From: DATIRA01 sp964553405
GTDB taxonomy: Bacteria > Pseudomonadota > Gammaproteobacteria > Steroidobacterales > Steroidobacteraceae
Direction: 5' to 3'
DNA: 44,318 nt
Assembly (NCBI GenBank): GCA_964553405.1
Contig: CAZKLS010000009.1
Coordinates: 1 to 44,318, forward strand
Shown here: in pieces, positions 23,491-32,012 of the stretch
Layout: the number at the start of each line of letters is the position of its first letter
Position numbering within the stretch: position 1 is the stretch's first letter
Position numbers and translations under genes: made by a program
The notes under the pieces: generated by a model
The model's input: the letters and a program-made list of their open reading frames with translations, nothing else
Told to the model about the DNA's origin: nothing
Databases searched by the model: none

Positions 23491-25578
23491 ATGACCGAGT
23501 CCAGGCGAAGGATTCTTGCTTCGATCGCCGCGGTGTCCGCCGCAATCGCACTGTCCGGCTGTGAGCCCACCGAGGAAGGCGACCCGATTCCGCCGCCGCC
23601 CTCCAAGTCGTTCAAGGCGCTGTTCAGCCTGACCTCCGGCTACGTGCCGTGGCCGCACGACGCGTTCTACGCCGGCAGCACCGACGGCACGCTGAACATT
23701 CCGGCGCCGCTCAACGCGCCGCCCTTCACGACGATGGGCGCGGAGCTGAACACGCTGGACGGCTTCGGCACCTCGGCCATCATCAACACGACCTTCGAGC
23801 AGGAGATCGACGGCGCCTCGCTCTCGGGCAGCGGCGTGTACATGATCGAGATGTACCTCTCGAACAGGACGAAGCTGCCGGCCGGCGCCGGCGAGCTGCC
23901 GCCGGGCGTCACCTCGCCCATCAGCCGCGTGCTCGAGTTCGGCGAGGATTTCATCGCCGAGGTCTCACCGGACTACGACAGCTACGGCCGGATCCTGCGG
24001 ATCACGCCGCTGAAGCCGCTGCGCGCCAGCACGGGTGGCATCAACATCGGCTACTACGTGCTGCTCACCAGCAGCATCAAGGACACGGCCGGTCGCTCGG
24101 CCAGCGCGGACAGCCTCTATGCGAGCCTGAAGGCCGCGCCGGACGACTGCAGCGGAATCACCGACCCGACCTCGCTCGCGCTCTGCGCCTGGACCAAGGC
24201 GCACCTGTCGGTCGCCGCGGCGCTGGAGCTCGTCGACCCGGCCTCTGTGGTGCTGTCCTGGAACTTCACGACGCAGTCGGTCGAGGACAGCTTCGACGCG
24301 ATCGCGGCGCTGGTGCCGGCACAGCCGATCGGCGTGCAGGCGACGGGCTTCAAGACGTCCGACGTCAGCCCGGCGCTGCAGGGCAAGGCCGACATCTTCG
24401 TCGGCACGACCCAGCTGCCGTACTACCTCGAGGCCGCCTCGAGCCCGGGCGACTCGGACGCGGTGCTGAAGAGCTACTGGAAGGCCGCCGGGCCCTCGCC
24501 GGTGCCGGGCATCGACCCGGAGAGCCGCAACGTCACCCGCTTCAACCCGTTCCCGGGCAAGACGACCGACGTCACGATCCCGCTGCTGGTGACGGTGCCG
24601 AACTCATCGGCCGCCGGCGGGGCGGGCTGCCCGAAGCCGGCTGGCGGCTGGCCGGTGGCGATCGTGCAGCACGGCATCACCGGCAACCGCTCGCAGGCGC
24701 TCGCGATGGCCGACGCGTTCGCGGACGGCTGCTTCATCGTCGCGGCGATCGACCTGCCGCTGCACGGCATCACCGACACGACGAGCCCGCTCTACGCGGG
24801 ACCGTTCGAGCGGACGTTCAACGTCGACCTGAATGCCGACGGACAGATCGACAGTTCCGGCACGCACTTCATCAACCTGTCGAGCCCGCTGACCGGCCGC
24901 GACAACCTGCGCCAGGGCGAGGCGGACATCATCGTGTTCACCAAGTCGCTCGCGAACCTGGACGTGACCGGTGACGGCCAGCCGGACGTGGATGCCTCGC
25001 GCATCCACTACGTGGGCCTGTCGCTCGGCGGCATCGTCGGCGGCGCGCACGTGCACCATTCCGAGACCCGCACGGCGACGCTGGCGGTACCGGGCGGCGT
25101 GCAGACCAAGCTGCTGCTCGACTCCCCGACCTTCGGCCCGGCGATTCGCGCCGGACTCGCCGCAGCGGGCCTGGTGGACAACTCGACGATATTCAACAAC
25201 CGGATCCTGCGGGACTTCCAGACCGTGATCGACCCGGGCGACCCGATCAACCACATCTGCGCCTGCGCGGCACAGCAGCCGGTGCACCTGATCCAGGTGG
25301 TCGGCGACACGGTCGTGCCGAACAACTCGACGCAGCGGCTCGTGACGGCCGGTAACCTCCGGCAGATCACGACCGCGGGTCCGAACCCGGTCGGTCCGAC
25401 CGAGGGCGTCTGGGTCAACTTCACCGAGGGCTCGCACGGCTCGCTGTTCGACCCGAGCACGAGCCTGGCCGCGACGGTCGAGATGCAGAAGCAGACGGTC
25501 GGCTTCGCGGCCTCGGCCGTGCTGCCCGGCGGGCCGTTCGTCGTGATCGAAAACACCTCGGTGGTCGAGACCGACTGA
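23491..25578 (+). CDS. Lipoprotein lipase with bacterial virulence-factor lipase N-terminal domain
   Basis: A 695-residue protein. The lipobox LSGC (Cys24) marks it as a lipoprotein. The first half (FKALFSLTSGYVPWPHDAFYAGSTDGTLN) is typical of the bacterial virulence-factor lipase N-terminal domain. The second half is an alpha/beta hydrolase: oxyanion region IVQHGITGNR, nucleophile elbow GLSLGG, a possible acid residue in VVGDTVVPNNS, and the catalytic His in TEGSHGSLF. It probably hydrolyses lipids or esters at the cell envelope or outside. It is a single-gene unit ending in a strong terminator. A start at 23482 (698 aa) is possible but has no Shine-Dalgarno spacing. Confidence 0.88.
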   Translation: MTESRRRILASIAAVSAAIALSGCEPTEEGDPIPPPPSKSFKALFSLTSGYVPWPHDAFYAGSTDGTLNIPAPLNAPPFTTMGAELNTLDGFGTSAIINTTFEQEIDGASLSGSGVYMIEMYLSNRTKLPAGAGELPPGVTSPISRVLEFGEDFIAEVSPDYDSYGRILRITPLKPLRASTGGINIGYYVLLTSSIKDTAGRSASADSLYASLKAAPDDCSGITDPTSLALCAWTKAHLSVAAALELVDPASVVLSWNFTTQSVEDSFDAIAALVPAQPIGVQATGFKTSDVSPALQGKADIFVGTTQLPYYLEAASSPGDSDAVLKSYWKAAGPSPVPGIDPESRNVTRFNPFPGKTTDVTIPLLVTVPNSSAAGGAGCPKPAGGWPVAIVQHGITGNRSQALAMADAFADGCFIVAAIDLPLHGITDTTSPLYAGPFERTFNVDLNADGQIDSSGTHFINLSSPLTGRDNLRQGEADIIVFTKSLANLDVTGDGQPDVDASRIHYVGLSLGGIVGGAHVHHSETRTATLAVPGGVQTKLLLDSPTFGPAIRAGLAAAGLVDNSTIFNNRILRDFQTVIDPGDPINHICACAAQQPVHLIQVVGDTVVPNNSTQRLVTAGNLRQITTAGPNPVGPTEGVWVNFTEGSHGSLFDPSTSLAATVEMQKQTVGFAASAVLPGGPFVVIENTSVVETD

Positions 25579-25610
25579 CCGGACGCCGGCCGCACGAACC
25601 GGCACGCGGC

Positions 25611-25643
25611 GAAGGGCGGGGACATCCCCGCCCTTCTCTTTTT
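25611..25643 (+). terminator. Strong Rho-independent terminator after the lipase gene
   Basis: A perfect 11-bp stem, GAAGGGCGGGG (25611-25621) and CCCCGCCCTTC (25626-25636), with loop ACAT, is followed by TCTTTTT. It separates the lipase from ftsY. Confidence 0.92.
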
Positions 25644-25654
25644 CCGGCATTCGC

Positions 25655-25660
25655 TACAAT
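25655..25660 (+). promoter_or_regulatory. Possible -10 element of the ftsYEX promoter
   Basis: TACAAT (5 of 6 to consensus) lies 36 bases before the ftsY ATG and just after the lipase terminator, where a promoter is needed. No good -35 hexamer is visible at 16-18 bp, so activity would depend on other contacts. Confidence 0.35.
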
Positions 25661-25695
25661 TCGCGCCTGCCCCGCGTTCCGTCGCCCGATCCCCG

Positions 25696-26694
25696 ATGAG
25701 CCTGTTCAGCTTCAAGTCGAAGAAAACGCCCGAAGCCGAGGCCGCAGCGAAGCAGCCGGGCTTCGTCGCGCGGATGCGCGCGAAACTGAACCGCGGCGAT
25801 TCCTGGCTCACCTACGACCTCGCGAACCTGCTGCCGGGCGGCAGGATCGACGAGGACGTGCTCGACGAGCTCGAGATGCGGCTCATCGGCGCCGACGTCG
25901 GCATCGAGACCACCGAGAAGATCCTCTCCGGGCTGCGCGGCAAGGTCGCGCGCAAGGAGCTCGCGAACCTGGAGTCGCTGCTGAAGGCCCTGCGCGCGGC
26001 GATGCTCGAGATCGTCGAGCCAGTGAGCATTCCGCTCGAGATCGACGCCTCGAAGCAGCCCTACGTGATCCTGGTCGTGGGCGTGAACGGCTCCGGCAAG
26101 ACGACGACGATCGGCAAGCTGGCCCGGGCGCTGCGGGACGCGGGCCAGGACGTCGTGCTCGCCGCCGGCGATACGTTCCGCGCGGCCGCGATCGAGCAGC
26201 TGCAGGTCTGGGGCGAGCGCAACCGGGTGCCGGTCGTCGCGCAGTCGCCGGGCGCCGATCCGGCGGCCGTGATTTTCGACGCGCTGCAGTCGGCGAAGGC
26301 GCGCGGCGCCGACGTGCTGATCGCCGACACGGCCGGCCGCCTGCACACGCAGAGCAACCTGATGGAAGAGCTGAAGAAGGTGAAGCGCGTGCTCGGGCGG
26401 ATGGATCCGTCCGCACCGCACGAGGTGCTGCTGGTGCTGGACGCGGGCCAGGGCCAGAACGCGCTCGCCCAGGCCCGGCAGTTCAACGACGCGCTCGGCG
26501 TGACCGGCATCGTGCTCACCAAGCTCGACGGGACCGCCAAGGGCGGCATCGTGCTCGCGATCGCCGACCAGCTCGGGATACCGCTCAGGTACATCGGGGT
26601 CGGGGAGTCCGCCGAGGACTTCGGCGTGTTCGAGGCCGGCAGCTTCGTCGACGCGGTGCTCGAGCCGCGCGGCAGCGGCGCGGGCGCGGGATGA
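25696..26694 (+). CDS. ftsY: Signal recognition particle receptor FtsY
   Basis: A 332-residue SRP GTPase that docks ribosome-SRP complexes to the inner membrane for co-translational insertion. The G domain has G1 GVNGSGKTTTIGK (129-141), DTFRAAAIEQL, the DTAGR box, TKLDGTAKGG and the C-terminal GVGESAEDFGVFEA. The acidic A domain of E. coli FtsY (about 200 residues) is almost absent: only about 35 Lys-rich residues precede the N domain (SWLTYDLANLL). ftsE follows with an ATGA overlap, the standard gammaproteobacterial ftsYEX order. Confidence 0.97.
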   Translation: MSLFSFKSKKTPEAEAAAKQPGFVARMRAKLNRGDSWLTYDLANLLPGGRIDEDVLDELEMRLIGADVGIETTEKILSGLRGKVARKELANLESLLKALRAAMLEIVEPVSIPLEIDASKQPYVILVVGVNGSGKTTTIGKLARALRDAGQDVVLAAGDTFRAAAIEQLQVWGERNRVPVVAQSPGADPAAVIFDALQSAKARGADVLIADTAGRLHTQSNLMEELKKVKRVLGRMDPSAPHEVLLVLDAGQGQNALAQARQFNDALGVTGIVLTKLDGTAKGGIVLAIADQLGIPLRYIGVGESAEDFGVFEAGSFVDAVLEPRGSGAGAG

Positions 26695-27395
26695 TCCGCT
26701 TCGACCACGTCTGGAAGCGTTACCCGAACGGCCGGGAGGCGCTCTCGGACCTGAGCCTCGAGGTGAACCGCGGCGAGATGGTGTTCCTGACCGGGCATTC
26801 CGGCGCTGGGAAGAGCACGCTCTTGAAGCTGATCGCGCTGATCGAGCGCCCTAGCCGCGGCACGCTGGTCGTGAACGGGCAGAACACCTCGGCCGTGCCG
26901 CGCAGGAAGATCCCGCCGTTCCGCCGGCAGCTCGGCATCGTTTTCCAGGACCACAAGCTGCTGATGGACCGGCCGGTTTACGACAACGTGGCGCTGCCGC
27001 TGGTGATCGCCGGCGTGCCGGGCAAGGACATCGGCAAGCGGGTGCGTGCCGCGCTCGACCAGGTCGGGCTGCTCGGGCGCGAGAAGAACACGCCGATCGA
27101 GCTTTCGACCGGCGAGCAGCAGCGCGTCGGGATCGCGCGGGCCGTCGTCAGCAAGCCGGAGATCCTGATCGCCGACGAGCCGACCGGCAACCTGGATCCG
27201 GACCTGTCCTTCGAGATCATGAACATCTTCAGGCGCTTCAACGAGGTCGGCGTGACCGTGCTGGTCGCGAGCCACGACCTGCAGCTGATCGAGCGCTACG
27301 GCGCGCGGCGCGTCGTGCTCGAGGGCGGCCGCACGCTCGACTCGCCGGAAGCCGCGTTGCCGCTGCCCTCCATCGTGACCGACCTCGCCCGATGA
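26691..27395 (+). CDS. ftsE: Cell-division ATP-binding protein FtsE
   Basis: A 234-residue ABC ATPase that, with FtsX, controls septal peptidoglycan hydrolases at division. Walker A is GHSGAGKST, Walker B ILIADEPTGNLD, and the H-loop is in ASHD. The signature reads LSTGEQQR, with Thr in place of the first Gly of the usual LSGGEQQR. The family-specific IVFQDHKLLMDRPVYDNVALPL is intact. Starts and stops overlap by ATGA with both ftsY and ftsX, so the three are translationally coupled. Confidence 0.96.
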   Translation: MIRFDHVWKRYPNGREALSDLSLEVNRGEMVFLTGHSGAGKSTLLKLIALIERPSRGTLVVNGQNTSAVPRRKIPPFRRQLGIVFQDHKLLMDRPVYDNVALPLVIAGVPGKDIGKRVRAALDQVGLLGREKNTPIELSTGEQQRVGIARAVVSKPEILIADEPTGNLDPDLSFEIMNIFRRFNEVGVTVLVASHDLQLIERYGARRVVLEGGRTLDSPEAALPLPSIVTDLAR

Positions 27396-28306
27396 AGCAG
27401 TGGCTCGAGCGGCAGGTCCAGACCTTCGTCGGCTCGCTGGGGCGGCTGTGGCGCAAGCCGTTCGCGACGCTGCTCACCGTGCTCGTGATCGGCATCGCGC
27501 TGGCCCTGCCGGCCTGCCTGCACGTGCTGGTGCAGAACGTGCGCGCGGCGAGCGGCGGCTGGGGCAACGCGCTCGACATGTCCGTGTACATGAAGCAGTC
27601 CGCGACGCTCGAGCAGGCCCGGCAGACCGAGAAACGCATCCGGCAGCGGCGGGACGTCGCCGAGGTGACGCTGGTGCCGGCGGACGAGGCGCTGAAGGAG
27701 TTCAGCCGCAATTCCGGCTTCGGCGAGGCGCTGGAGGCGCTGAAGGAGAACCCGCTGCCGCATGCACTGATCGTGCGGCCGGCCGAGGACTTCCGCGAGC
27801 CCTCCGTGGTCGCGAACCTGCAGGACGAACTCGGCAAGCTGCCGGACGTGGACCTCGTGCAGCTCGACACCGAGTGGGTCACCCGCTTCAACGCGATCCT
27901 CGACGTCGTTCGGCGGGTCGTGTTCCTGGCCGCGGGGCTGTTCGCGCTCGGCGTGCTGGTGATCGTCGGCAACACGATCCGGCTCGACATCGAGAACCGC
28001 CGCGAGGAGATCGAGGTGACGAAGCTGGTCGGCGGTAGCGACCGGTTCGTGCGCCGCCCGTTCCTGTACAACGGCGTCTGGTACGGGCTCGGCGGCGGGC
28101 TGATCGCCTGGCTGATCGTCGCGGTCGTGATCCTGGTGCTCGGCGACCCGGTGAGTCGCATCGCCGGCCTGTACGGGAGCAGCTTCGACCTGCGCGGGCT
28201 CGGCACCGAGGGCAGCGCGGCGCTGGTGGGCGGCGGGGTCCTGCTCGGCTGGCTCGGGTCGTTCATCGCCGCGACCCGGGAACTGCGCGGCATCGAGCCC
28301 CGCTAG
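27392..28306 (+). CDS. ftsX: Cell-division protein FtsX
   Basis: A 304-residue membrane partner of FtsE. It has an N-terminal cytoplasmic part, the first transmembrane helix (about 27-48), a periplasmic domain (about 50-165) that binds hydrolase activators such as EnvC, and three more helices in the FtsX-fold C-terminus (VVFLAAGLFALGVLVIVGNTIRLDIENRREEIEV is diagnostic). The EVTKLVGGSDRFVRRPFLYNG stretch is conserved in FtsX. It ends 159 bp before rpoH. Confidence 0.95.
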   Translation: MKQWLERQVQTFVGSLGRLWRKPFATLLTVLVIGIALALPACLHVLVQNVRAASGGWGNALDMSVYMKQSATLEQARQTEKRIRQRRDVAEVTLVPADEALKEFSRNSGFGEALEALKENPLPHALIVRPAEDFREPSVVANLQDELGKLPDVDLVQLDTEWVTRFNAILDVVRRVVFLAAGLFALGVLVIVGNTIRLDIENRREEIEVTKLVGGSDRFVRRPFLYNGVWYGLGGGLIAWLIVAVVILVLGDPVSRIAGLYGSSFDLRGLGTEGSAALVGGGVLLGWLGSFIAATRELRGIEPR

Positions 28307-28333
28307 CGCCCGGCCGCCGGGCCGGCCGCAGAT

Positions 28334-28368
28334 TATAAGTATCTGAAATATAAGATATTTATTTTTCT
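28334..28368 (+). other. AT-rich island upstream of rpoH with an imperfect inverted repeat
   Basis: Roughly 35 bases with almost no G or C, in a window that is otherwise strongly GC-rich. It contains a near-direct repeat (TATAAGTAT / TATAAGATAT) and an imperfect inverted repeat (AGTATCT ... AGATATT). It lies about 20 bp upstream of the sigma-E-type promoter and could act as an UP element, a bent-DNA or nucleoid-protein site, or an operator. Confidence 0.5.
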
Positions 28369-28386
28369 GCTCGGGCGGCCCGGGTG

Positions 28387-28414
28387 GGAACTTCCCGGCC
28401 CCTTAGCACTCTAA
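28387..28414 (+). promoter_or_regulatory. Sigma-E (RpoE)-type promoter of rpoH
   Basis: GGAACTT (28387-28393) and TCTAA (28410-28414) are separated by 16 bp, matching the sigma-E consensus GGAACTT-N16-TCTGA with one change. The predicted start is about 28420, some 45 bases before the rpoH ATG. E. coli rpoH also has a sigma-E promoter, so this is expected biology in a new sequence. Confidence 0.75.
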
Positions 28415-28432
28415 CTCTGCGACTGCTAAGAT
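28403..28432 (+). promoter_or_regulatory. Possible sigma-70 extended -10 promoter of rpoH
   Basis: TTAGCA (28403-28408) and an extended -10 TGCTAAGAT (-10 hexamer 28427-28432) are 18 bp apart and overlap the sigma-E elements, so the two polymerases would compete. Confidence 0.35.
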
Positions 28433-28465
28433 CCCGACTCACCTGGGGAGGACACCAAGATAACG

Positions 28466-29347
28466 ATGACCACCACCGCCCTGATCCCGCGCAATCCGAG
28501 CGAACTCGCCCTCGCCGGCCCGATCGGCAGTTTCGACGCCTATGTCGATGCCGTCAGCCGGATACCGGTGCTGAGCCGCGACGAGGAACTCGAACTGGCC
28601 AACCGGTTCCGGCTCGACGACGACCTCGACGCAGCCCGGCAGCTGGTACTGTCCCACCTGCGCTTCGTCGTGCACGTCGCACGCGGTTACGCGGGTTACG
28701 GCCTGCCGATCAGCGACATCGTCCAGGAAGGCAACGTCGGCCTGATGAAGGCCGTGAAGCGCTTCGACCCGACGGTCGGCGTGCGCCTGGTGTCGTTTGC
28801 GGTCCACTGGATCCGGGCCGAGATCCACGAGTTCGTGCTCAGGAACTGGCGGCTGGTCAAGGTCGCCACGACCAAGGCCCAGCGGAAGCTGTTCTTCAAC
28901 CTGCGCAAGAAGAAGCGGCACCTCGGCTGGCTCAGTCGCGAGGAAACGGCCGCGGTCGCCCGGGACCTCGGCGTCTCGACCGCGGAGGTCACCGAAATGG
29001 AGCGGCGGCTGTCTTCCCGCGACCTGTCCTTCGATCCGGCGCCGGATTCCGGCGACGACGAGGAAAGCTATTCGCCGTCGGCCTACCTGCCCGCCCCGGA
29101 CTCGGATCCCGCGCTCGCGGTGGAGCGCGCCGAGTGGGACGACGACGTCAGCGAGCGCGTCGCCGACGCGATGACCCGGCTCGACGACCGGAGCCAGGCC
29201 ATCCTGCGCGCCCGCTGGATGGGCGAGGCCAAGGCCACGCTGCACGAGCTGGCCGAGGAGTACGGTGTGTCGGCGGAGCGCATCCGCCAGATCGAGGCGA
29301 ACGCGATCAAGAAGCTGCGCAAGCTCGTGGCACCCGAAGCGGCCTGA
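28466..29347 (+). CDS. rpoH: RNA polymerase sigma factor RpoH (sigma-32)
   Basis: A 293-residue heat-shock sigma factor. Region 2 contains SHLRFVVHVARGY and DIVQEGNVGLMKAVKRFDP, followed by FAVHWIRAEIHEFVLRNWRLVKVATTKAQRKLFFNLRK. The QRKLFFNLR (139-147) is the RpoH box that distinguishes it from other sigma factors. Region 4 with its helix-turn-helix is at LHELAEEYGVSAERIRQIEANAIKKLR. The best Shine-Dalgarno (GGAGG, 28447-28451) is 14 bases from the ATG, unusually far; folding of the leader might bring it closer. A 13-bp hairpin follows the gene. Confidence 0.97.
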   Translation: MTTTALIPRNPSELALAGPIGSFDAYVDAVSRIPVLSRDEELELANRFRLDDDLDAARQLVLSHLRFVVHVARGYAGYGLPISDIVQEGNVGLMKAVKRFDPTVGVRLVSFAVHWIRAEIHEFVLRNWRLVKVATTKAQRKLFFNLRKKKRHLGWLSREETAAVARDLGVSTAEVTEMERRLSSRDLSFDPAPDSGDDEESYSPSAYLPAPDSDPALAVERAEWDDDVSERVADAMTRLDDRSQAILRARWMGEAKATLHELAEEYGVSAERIRQIEANAIKKLRKLVAPEAA

Positions 29348-29410
29348 ACCACCTGCGAACTGATCCCGGCGGACGCGCTCAGGCGCGGTCCTGATGCCTG
29401 GCGATCGAGA

Positions 29411-29439
29411 CCCTCCGCCGGGCGCCGCCCGGCGGAGGG
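29411..29439. terminator. Bidirectional terminator hairpin between rpoH and the OmpA-like gene
   Basis: A perfect 13-bp stem (29411-29423 with 29427-29439) and 3-base loop lies between two convergent genes. On the plus strand TGTCTTT follows; the minus side has only TCTC. It probably ends the rpoH transcript best. Confidence 0.75.
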
Positions 29440-29456
29440 CTGTCTTTCAATCCCGC

Positions 29457-30143
29457 TCAGCCCTGCTTGGCCTTCTGCAGGTTGTCCTCGGTGACCGGGA
29501 CGATCGTCAGCTCGACCCGACGGTTCTCGGAACGGCCCGCCTCGGTCGAGTTGTCGGCGACCGGGTAGTCGGGACCGGCACCGATCGTGACCAGGCGCTG
29601 GGCCGGCACGCCGCGGCTCACCAGGTAGTTCTTCACGCTGTTCGCCCGACGCTGCGACAGCTTCATGTTGTAGTCGCGGCTGCCGGTGCTGTCCGTGTGA
29701 CCAGCGACTTGAACTACCGTCTGGTTGTAGTCGATCAGCGTCACGGCGACCTTGTCGAGCACCGAGTTGAACTGCGGGTTCAGGTCGGCGCTGTCGAATC
29801 CGAAGGTCACGTTGCCCGGCATGTCGAGCGTGATGTTGTCGCCCCTGCGCACGACATCAACGCCGGTGCCGGCCATCTGCCGGCGAAGCGCCGCTTCCTG
29901 CTTGTCCTGGTAATTGCCGACCGCGCCACCGGCCAGCGCGCCGACACCGGCGCCGATCAGCGCGCCTTCCCAGCCGCCGCCGATCAACAGGCCCGCCACC
30001 GCGCCGCCGGCCGCACCGATGCCGGCACCGGTACGCGTCTTTGCCTTTTCAGGGTTGGTGGCGAAATCCTCCATCGCGGCGCAACCCGCCAGCGAGACGG
30101 TGGCCGCAACAACGGCGACGATGCCTGTCCTCGATCGAATCAT
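29457..30143 (-). CDS. OmpA-family lipoprotein with glycine-zipper segment
   Basis: A 228-residue lipoprotein with lipobox LAGC (Cys21). A glycine-zipper segment follows (about 40-76: GAGIGAAGGAVAG, GALIGAGVGALAGGAVG) that can insert in or pack against a membrane. The C-terminal OmpA domain (about 105-220) binds peptidoglycan: VTFGFDSADLNPQF, AGHTDSTGSRDYNMKLSQRRA and SENRRVEL include the Asp and Arg that contact diaminopimelate. It most likely tethers the outer membrane to the wall, as YiaD/Pal-like proteins do. It is a monocistronic gene. Confidence 0.92.
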   Translation of the reverse strand: MIRSRTGIVAVVAATVSLAGCAAMEDFATNPEKAKTRTGAGIGAAGGAVAGLLIGGGWEGALIGAGVGALAGGAVGNYQDKQEAALRRQMAGTGVDVVRRGDNITLDMPGNVTFGFDSADLNPQFNSVLDKVAVTLIDYNQTVVQVAGHTDSTGSRDYNMKLSQRRANSVKNYLVSRGVPAQRLVTIGAGPDYPVADNSTEAGRSENRRVELTIVPVTEDNLQKAKQG

Positions 30144-30238
30144 CGGTAACTCCTCGGCTTGCCAGTGGGTGCGTCGGATCCGGCCTCGCGGCCGGACCTC
30201 GTGATGTCACGCGGGCGGCAATGATCCCTCGGCAGGGC

Positions 30239-31153
30239 TCAAACGGCAACGTCGGCGCACCGGGACGCCACGGCCTCCTCGAACGCGATCGCGTGCAGCT
30301 CGGCGGTCCGCTGCGGCGTGGACGCATAGCCGCCAGCCATCGTCAGCACGACCGGCAGGCCCAGCGAGGCGCAACGCTCGAGCACCAGCCGGTCCCGCTG
30401 GCGCAAGCCCGGGTCCGACAAGGCGAGGCGCCCGTAACGGTCGCCGGCAGCCGGATCGACGCCGGCGAGATAGAACACGACCTGGGCGGCAAAGCGCTCG
30501 AGGATGCCCGACAGGTTCCGCTCGAGCGCCTCGAGGTAGGCCGCGTCGCCGGTCCCGTCCGGCAGGCCCACGTCCAGCGTGGAACGCGTCTTGCGGGCCG
30601 GGAAGTTGCGTTCACCGTGCATCGAGAACGTGAACACGTCCGGGTCGTTCTCGAAGATCGCGGCGGTGCCGTTGCCCTGGTGCACGTCCAGGTCCACGAC
30701 CAGCGCGCGCGCGATCAGGCCGTCTCGCTGCAGCACGCGGATCGCGACGGCGACGTCGTTCAGCACGCAGAAGCCTTCGCCGTGATCCGCGAAGGCGTGG
30801 TGGGTTCCGCCTGCCAGGTTGCCCGCAACGCCGTCCGCGAGCGCAGCCCTCGCGGCCTCGAGCGTCCCCTGCGCCGCGAGCCGCGAGCGCCGCCAGAGCT
30901 TCGGCGACCAGGGCACGCCGATACGCCGCTGCGCGGCGGCGTCCAGTGTCCCGCGGGCCAGTTGCTCGAGGTAAGCGGCCGTGTGCACCAGCCGCAGGTC
31001 CTCGAGGCTGCACTCGCCGGGCTCGATGACGCACCGGGGATCCAGGCTCCCACCGCCGACCAGGCGCTCGAAGAGCAGCGGGTACTTCGCCATCGGGAAG
31101 GGATGCCCGGGCGGCAGTGGCAGGAAGTAATCGATGTGATAGCAGCAGCGCAT
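30239..31153 (-). CDS. Histone deacetylase-like (AcuC/AphA) amidohydrolase
   Basis: A 304-residue zinc hydrolase of the arginase/deacetylase fold. Motifs: the active-site His pair in GGTHHAF (118-119), the zinc ligands in VVDLDVHQGNGT (Asp156, His158) and GVDPAAGDRYG (Asp233), and the C-terminal MAGGYAST with the transition-state Tyr. Bacterial members deacetylate acetyl-lysine, polyamines or related amides, and the substrate is unknown here. The ATG at 31153 matches the family start (CCYHIDYFLPLPPGHPFP); the frame is open upstream to 31225. Confidence 0.92.
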   Translation of the reverse strand: MRCCYHIDYFLPLPPGHPFPMAKYPLLFERLVGGGSLDPRCVIEPGECSLEDLRLVHTAAYLEQLARGTLDAAAQRRIGVPWSPKLWRRSRLAAQGTLEAARAALADGVAGNLAGGTHHAFADHGEGFCVLNDVAVAIRVLQRDGLIARALVVDLDVHQGNGTAAIFENDPDVFTFSMHGERNFPARKTRSTLDVGLPDGTGDAAYLEALERNLSGILERFAAQVVFYLAGVDPAAGDRYGRLALSDPGLRQRDRLVLERCASLGLPVVLTMAGGYASTPQRTAELHAIAFEEAVASRCADVAV

Positions 31154-31297
31154 CCGGGTACTTCGGCCTCGGTCCGTCGCAGGATGCAAAGACGCTAAAA
31201 TAGCGCTCGAGCCATGTCCCCGCACGAACCCGCATCCTGTGCACCGAAATCCCGAAGACCCGCGGCCCTGCCCATGGCCCGTTTGCAGGAGTCAGTC

Positions 31298-31897
31298 ATG
31301 AAGACTTGCTGGTTGTTCGCCGGCTTGCTTGCGCTCGCGCTCGCCGCGGGACTGACTGCCGGTTGTGCGAACCGGATGGAGCCTGCCCGCAAGGCGGTCA
31401 CCGACGTCGAGGCTGCGCTGGCCGCGTCCGGCAGCGACGCCACCAAGTACATCCCCGGCCGGGTGCGTGCGGTCGAGCAGCAGATCGCGGACCTGAAGGC
31501 GATGTTCGACGCGCAGGACTACGAGGCTGTGCTCGCGGCCGCGCCGGCGGCGCTCGCTCGGGCCGAGGCGCTCGCTGGCGAAGCCTCGGCTGCGAGGCAG
31601 GCCGCGATGGAGGCCCATGCAGCGGAATGGGCCACGCTGATTGCGACGTTGCCCGGGCTGCTCGCCGCGATCGATGCACGCGTCAGCGTTCTCGAGAAGG
31701 CGAGGAAACTGCCGGACGGGATCAGCGCGGAGCAACTGCTGTCGGTCCGGGCGCAGTTCGCCGAAGCGAGCGACCTGTGGACCCGCGCGACGGCCTCGCA
31801 CGCCGTCGGTGAGCTCGAGCAGGCCGTCGCGCTGGGCGTCTCGGTAAAGGGGCGAACCGACCGACTGCTGACCGCGCTCGGGATGAGCACGGGCTGA
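31298..31897 (+). CDS. Small lipoprotein, helical, unknown function
   Basis: A 199-residue protein with a signal peptide ending in a lipobox-like LTAGC (Cys23; Thr at -3 is not ideal). The rest is Ala-rich and helical (DVEAALAASGSDATKYIPGRVRAVEQQIADLKAMF), possibly a helical bundle with TPR-like character. The ATG at 31298 is chosen for AGGAG 6 bases upstream. A TAAAAT at 31196-31201 could be its -10, but there is no good -35. I do not recognise the family. It stands alone between divergent and parallel neighbours. Confidence 0.75.
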   Translation: MKTCWLFAGLLALALAAGLTAGCANRMEPARKAVTDVEAALAASGSDATKYIPGRVRAVEQQIADLKAMFDAQDYEAVLAAAPAALARAEALAGEASAARQAAMEAHAAEWATLIATLPGLLAAIDARVSVLEKARKLPDGISAEQLLSVRAQFAEASDLWTRATASHAVGELEQAVALGVSVKGRTDRLLTALGMSTG

Positions 31898-32012
31898 GCC
31901 CGGCCCGGCACGCGCCGCAAGGGTCACTTCGCACGGCCGACCTTCTTTCTTTGCGCCCGGCGCATCGCTTGCGGACAATAGCGGGATCGCCTCCGCCGCC
32001 CGAACCAGGAGC

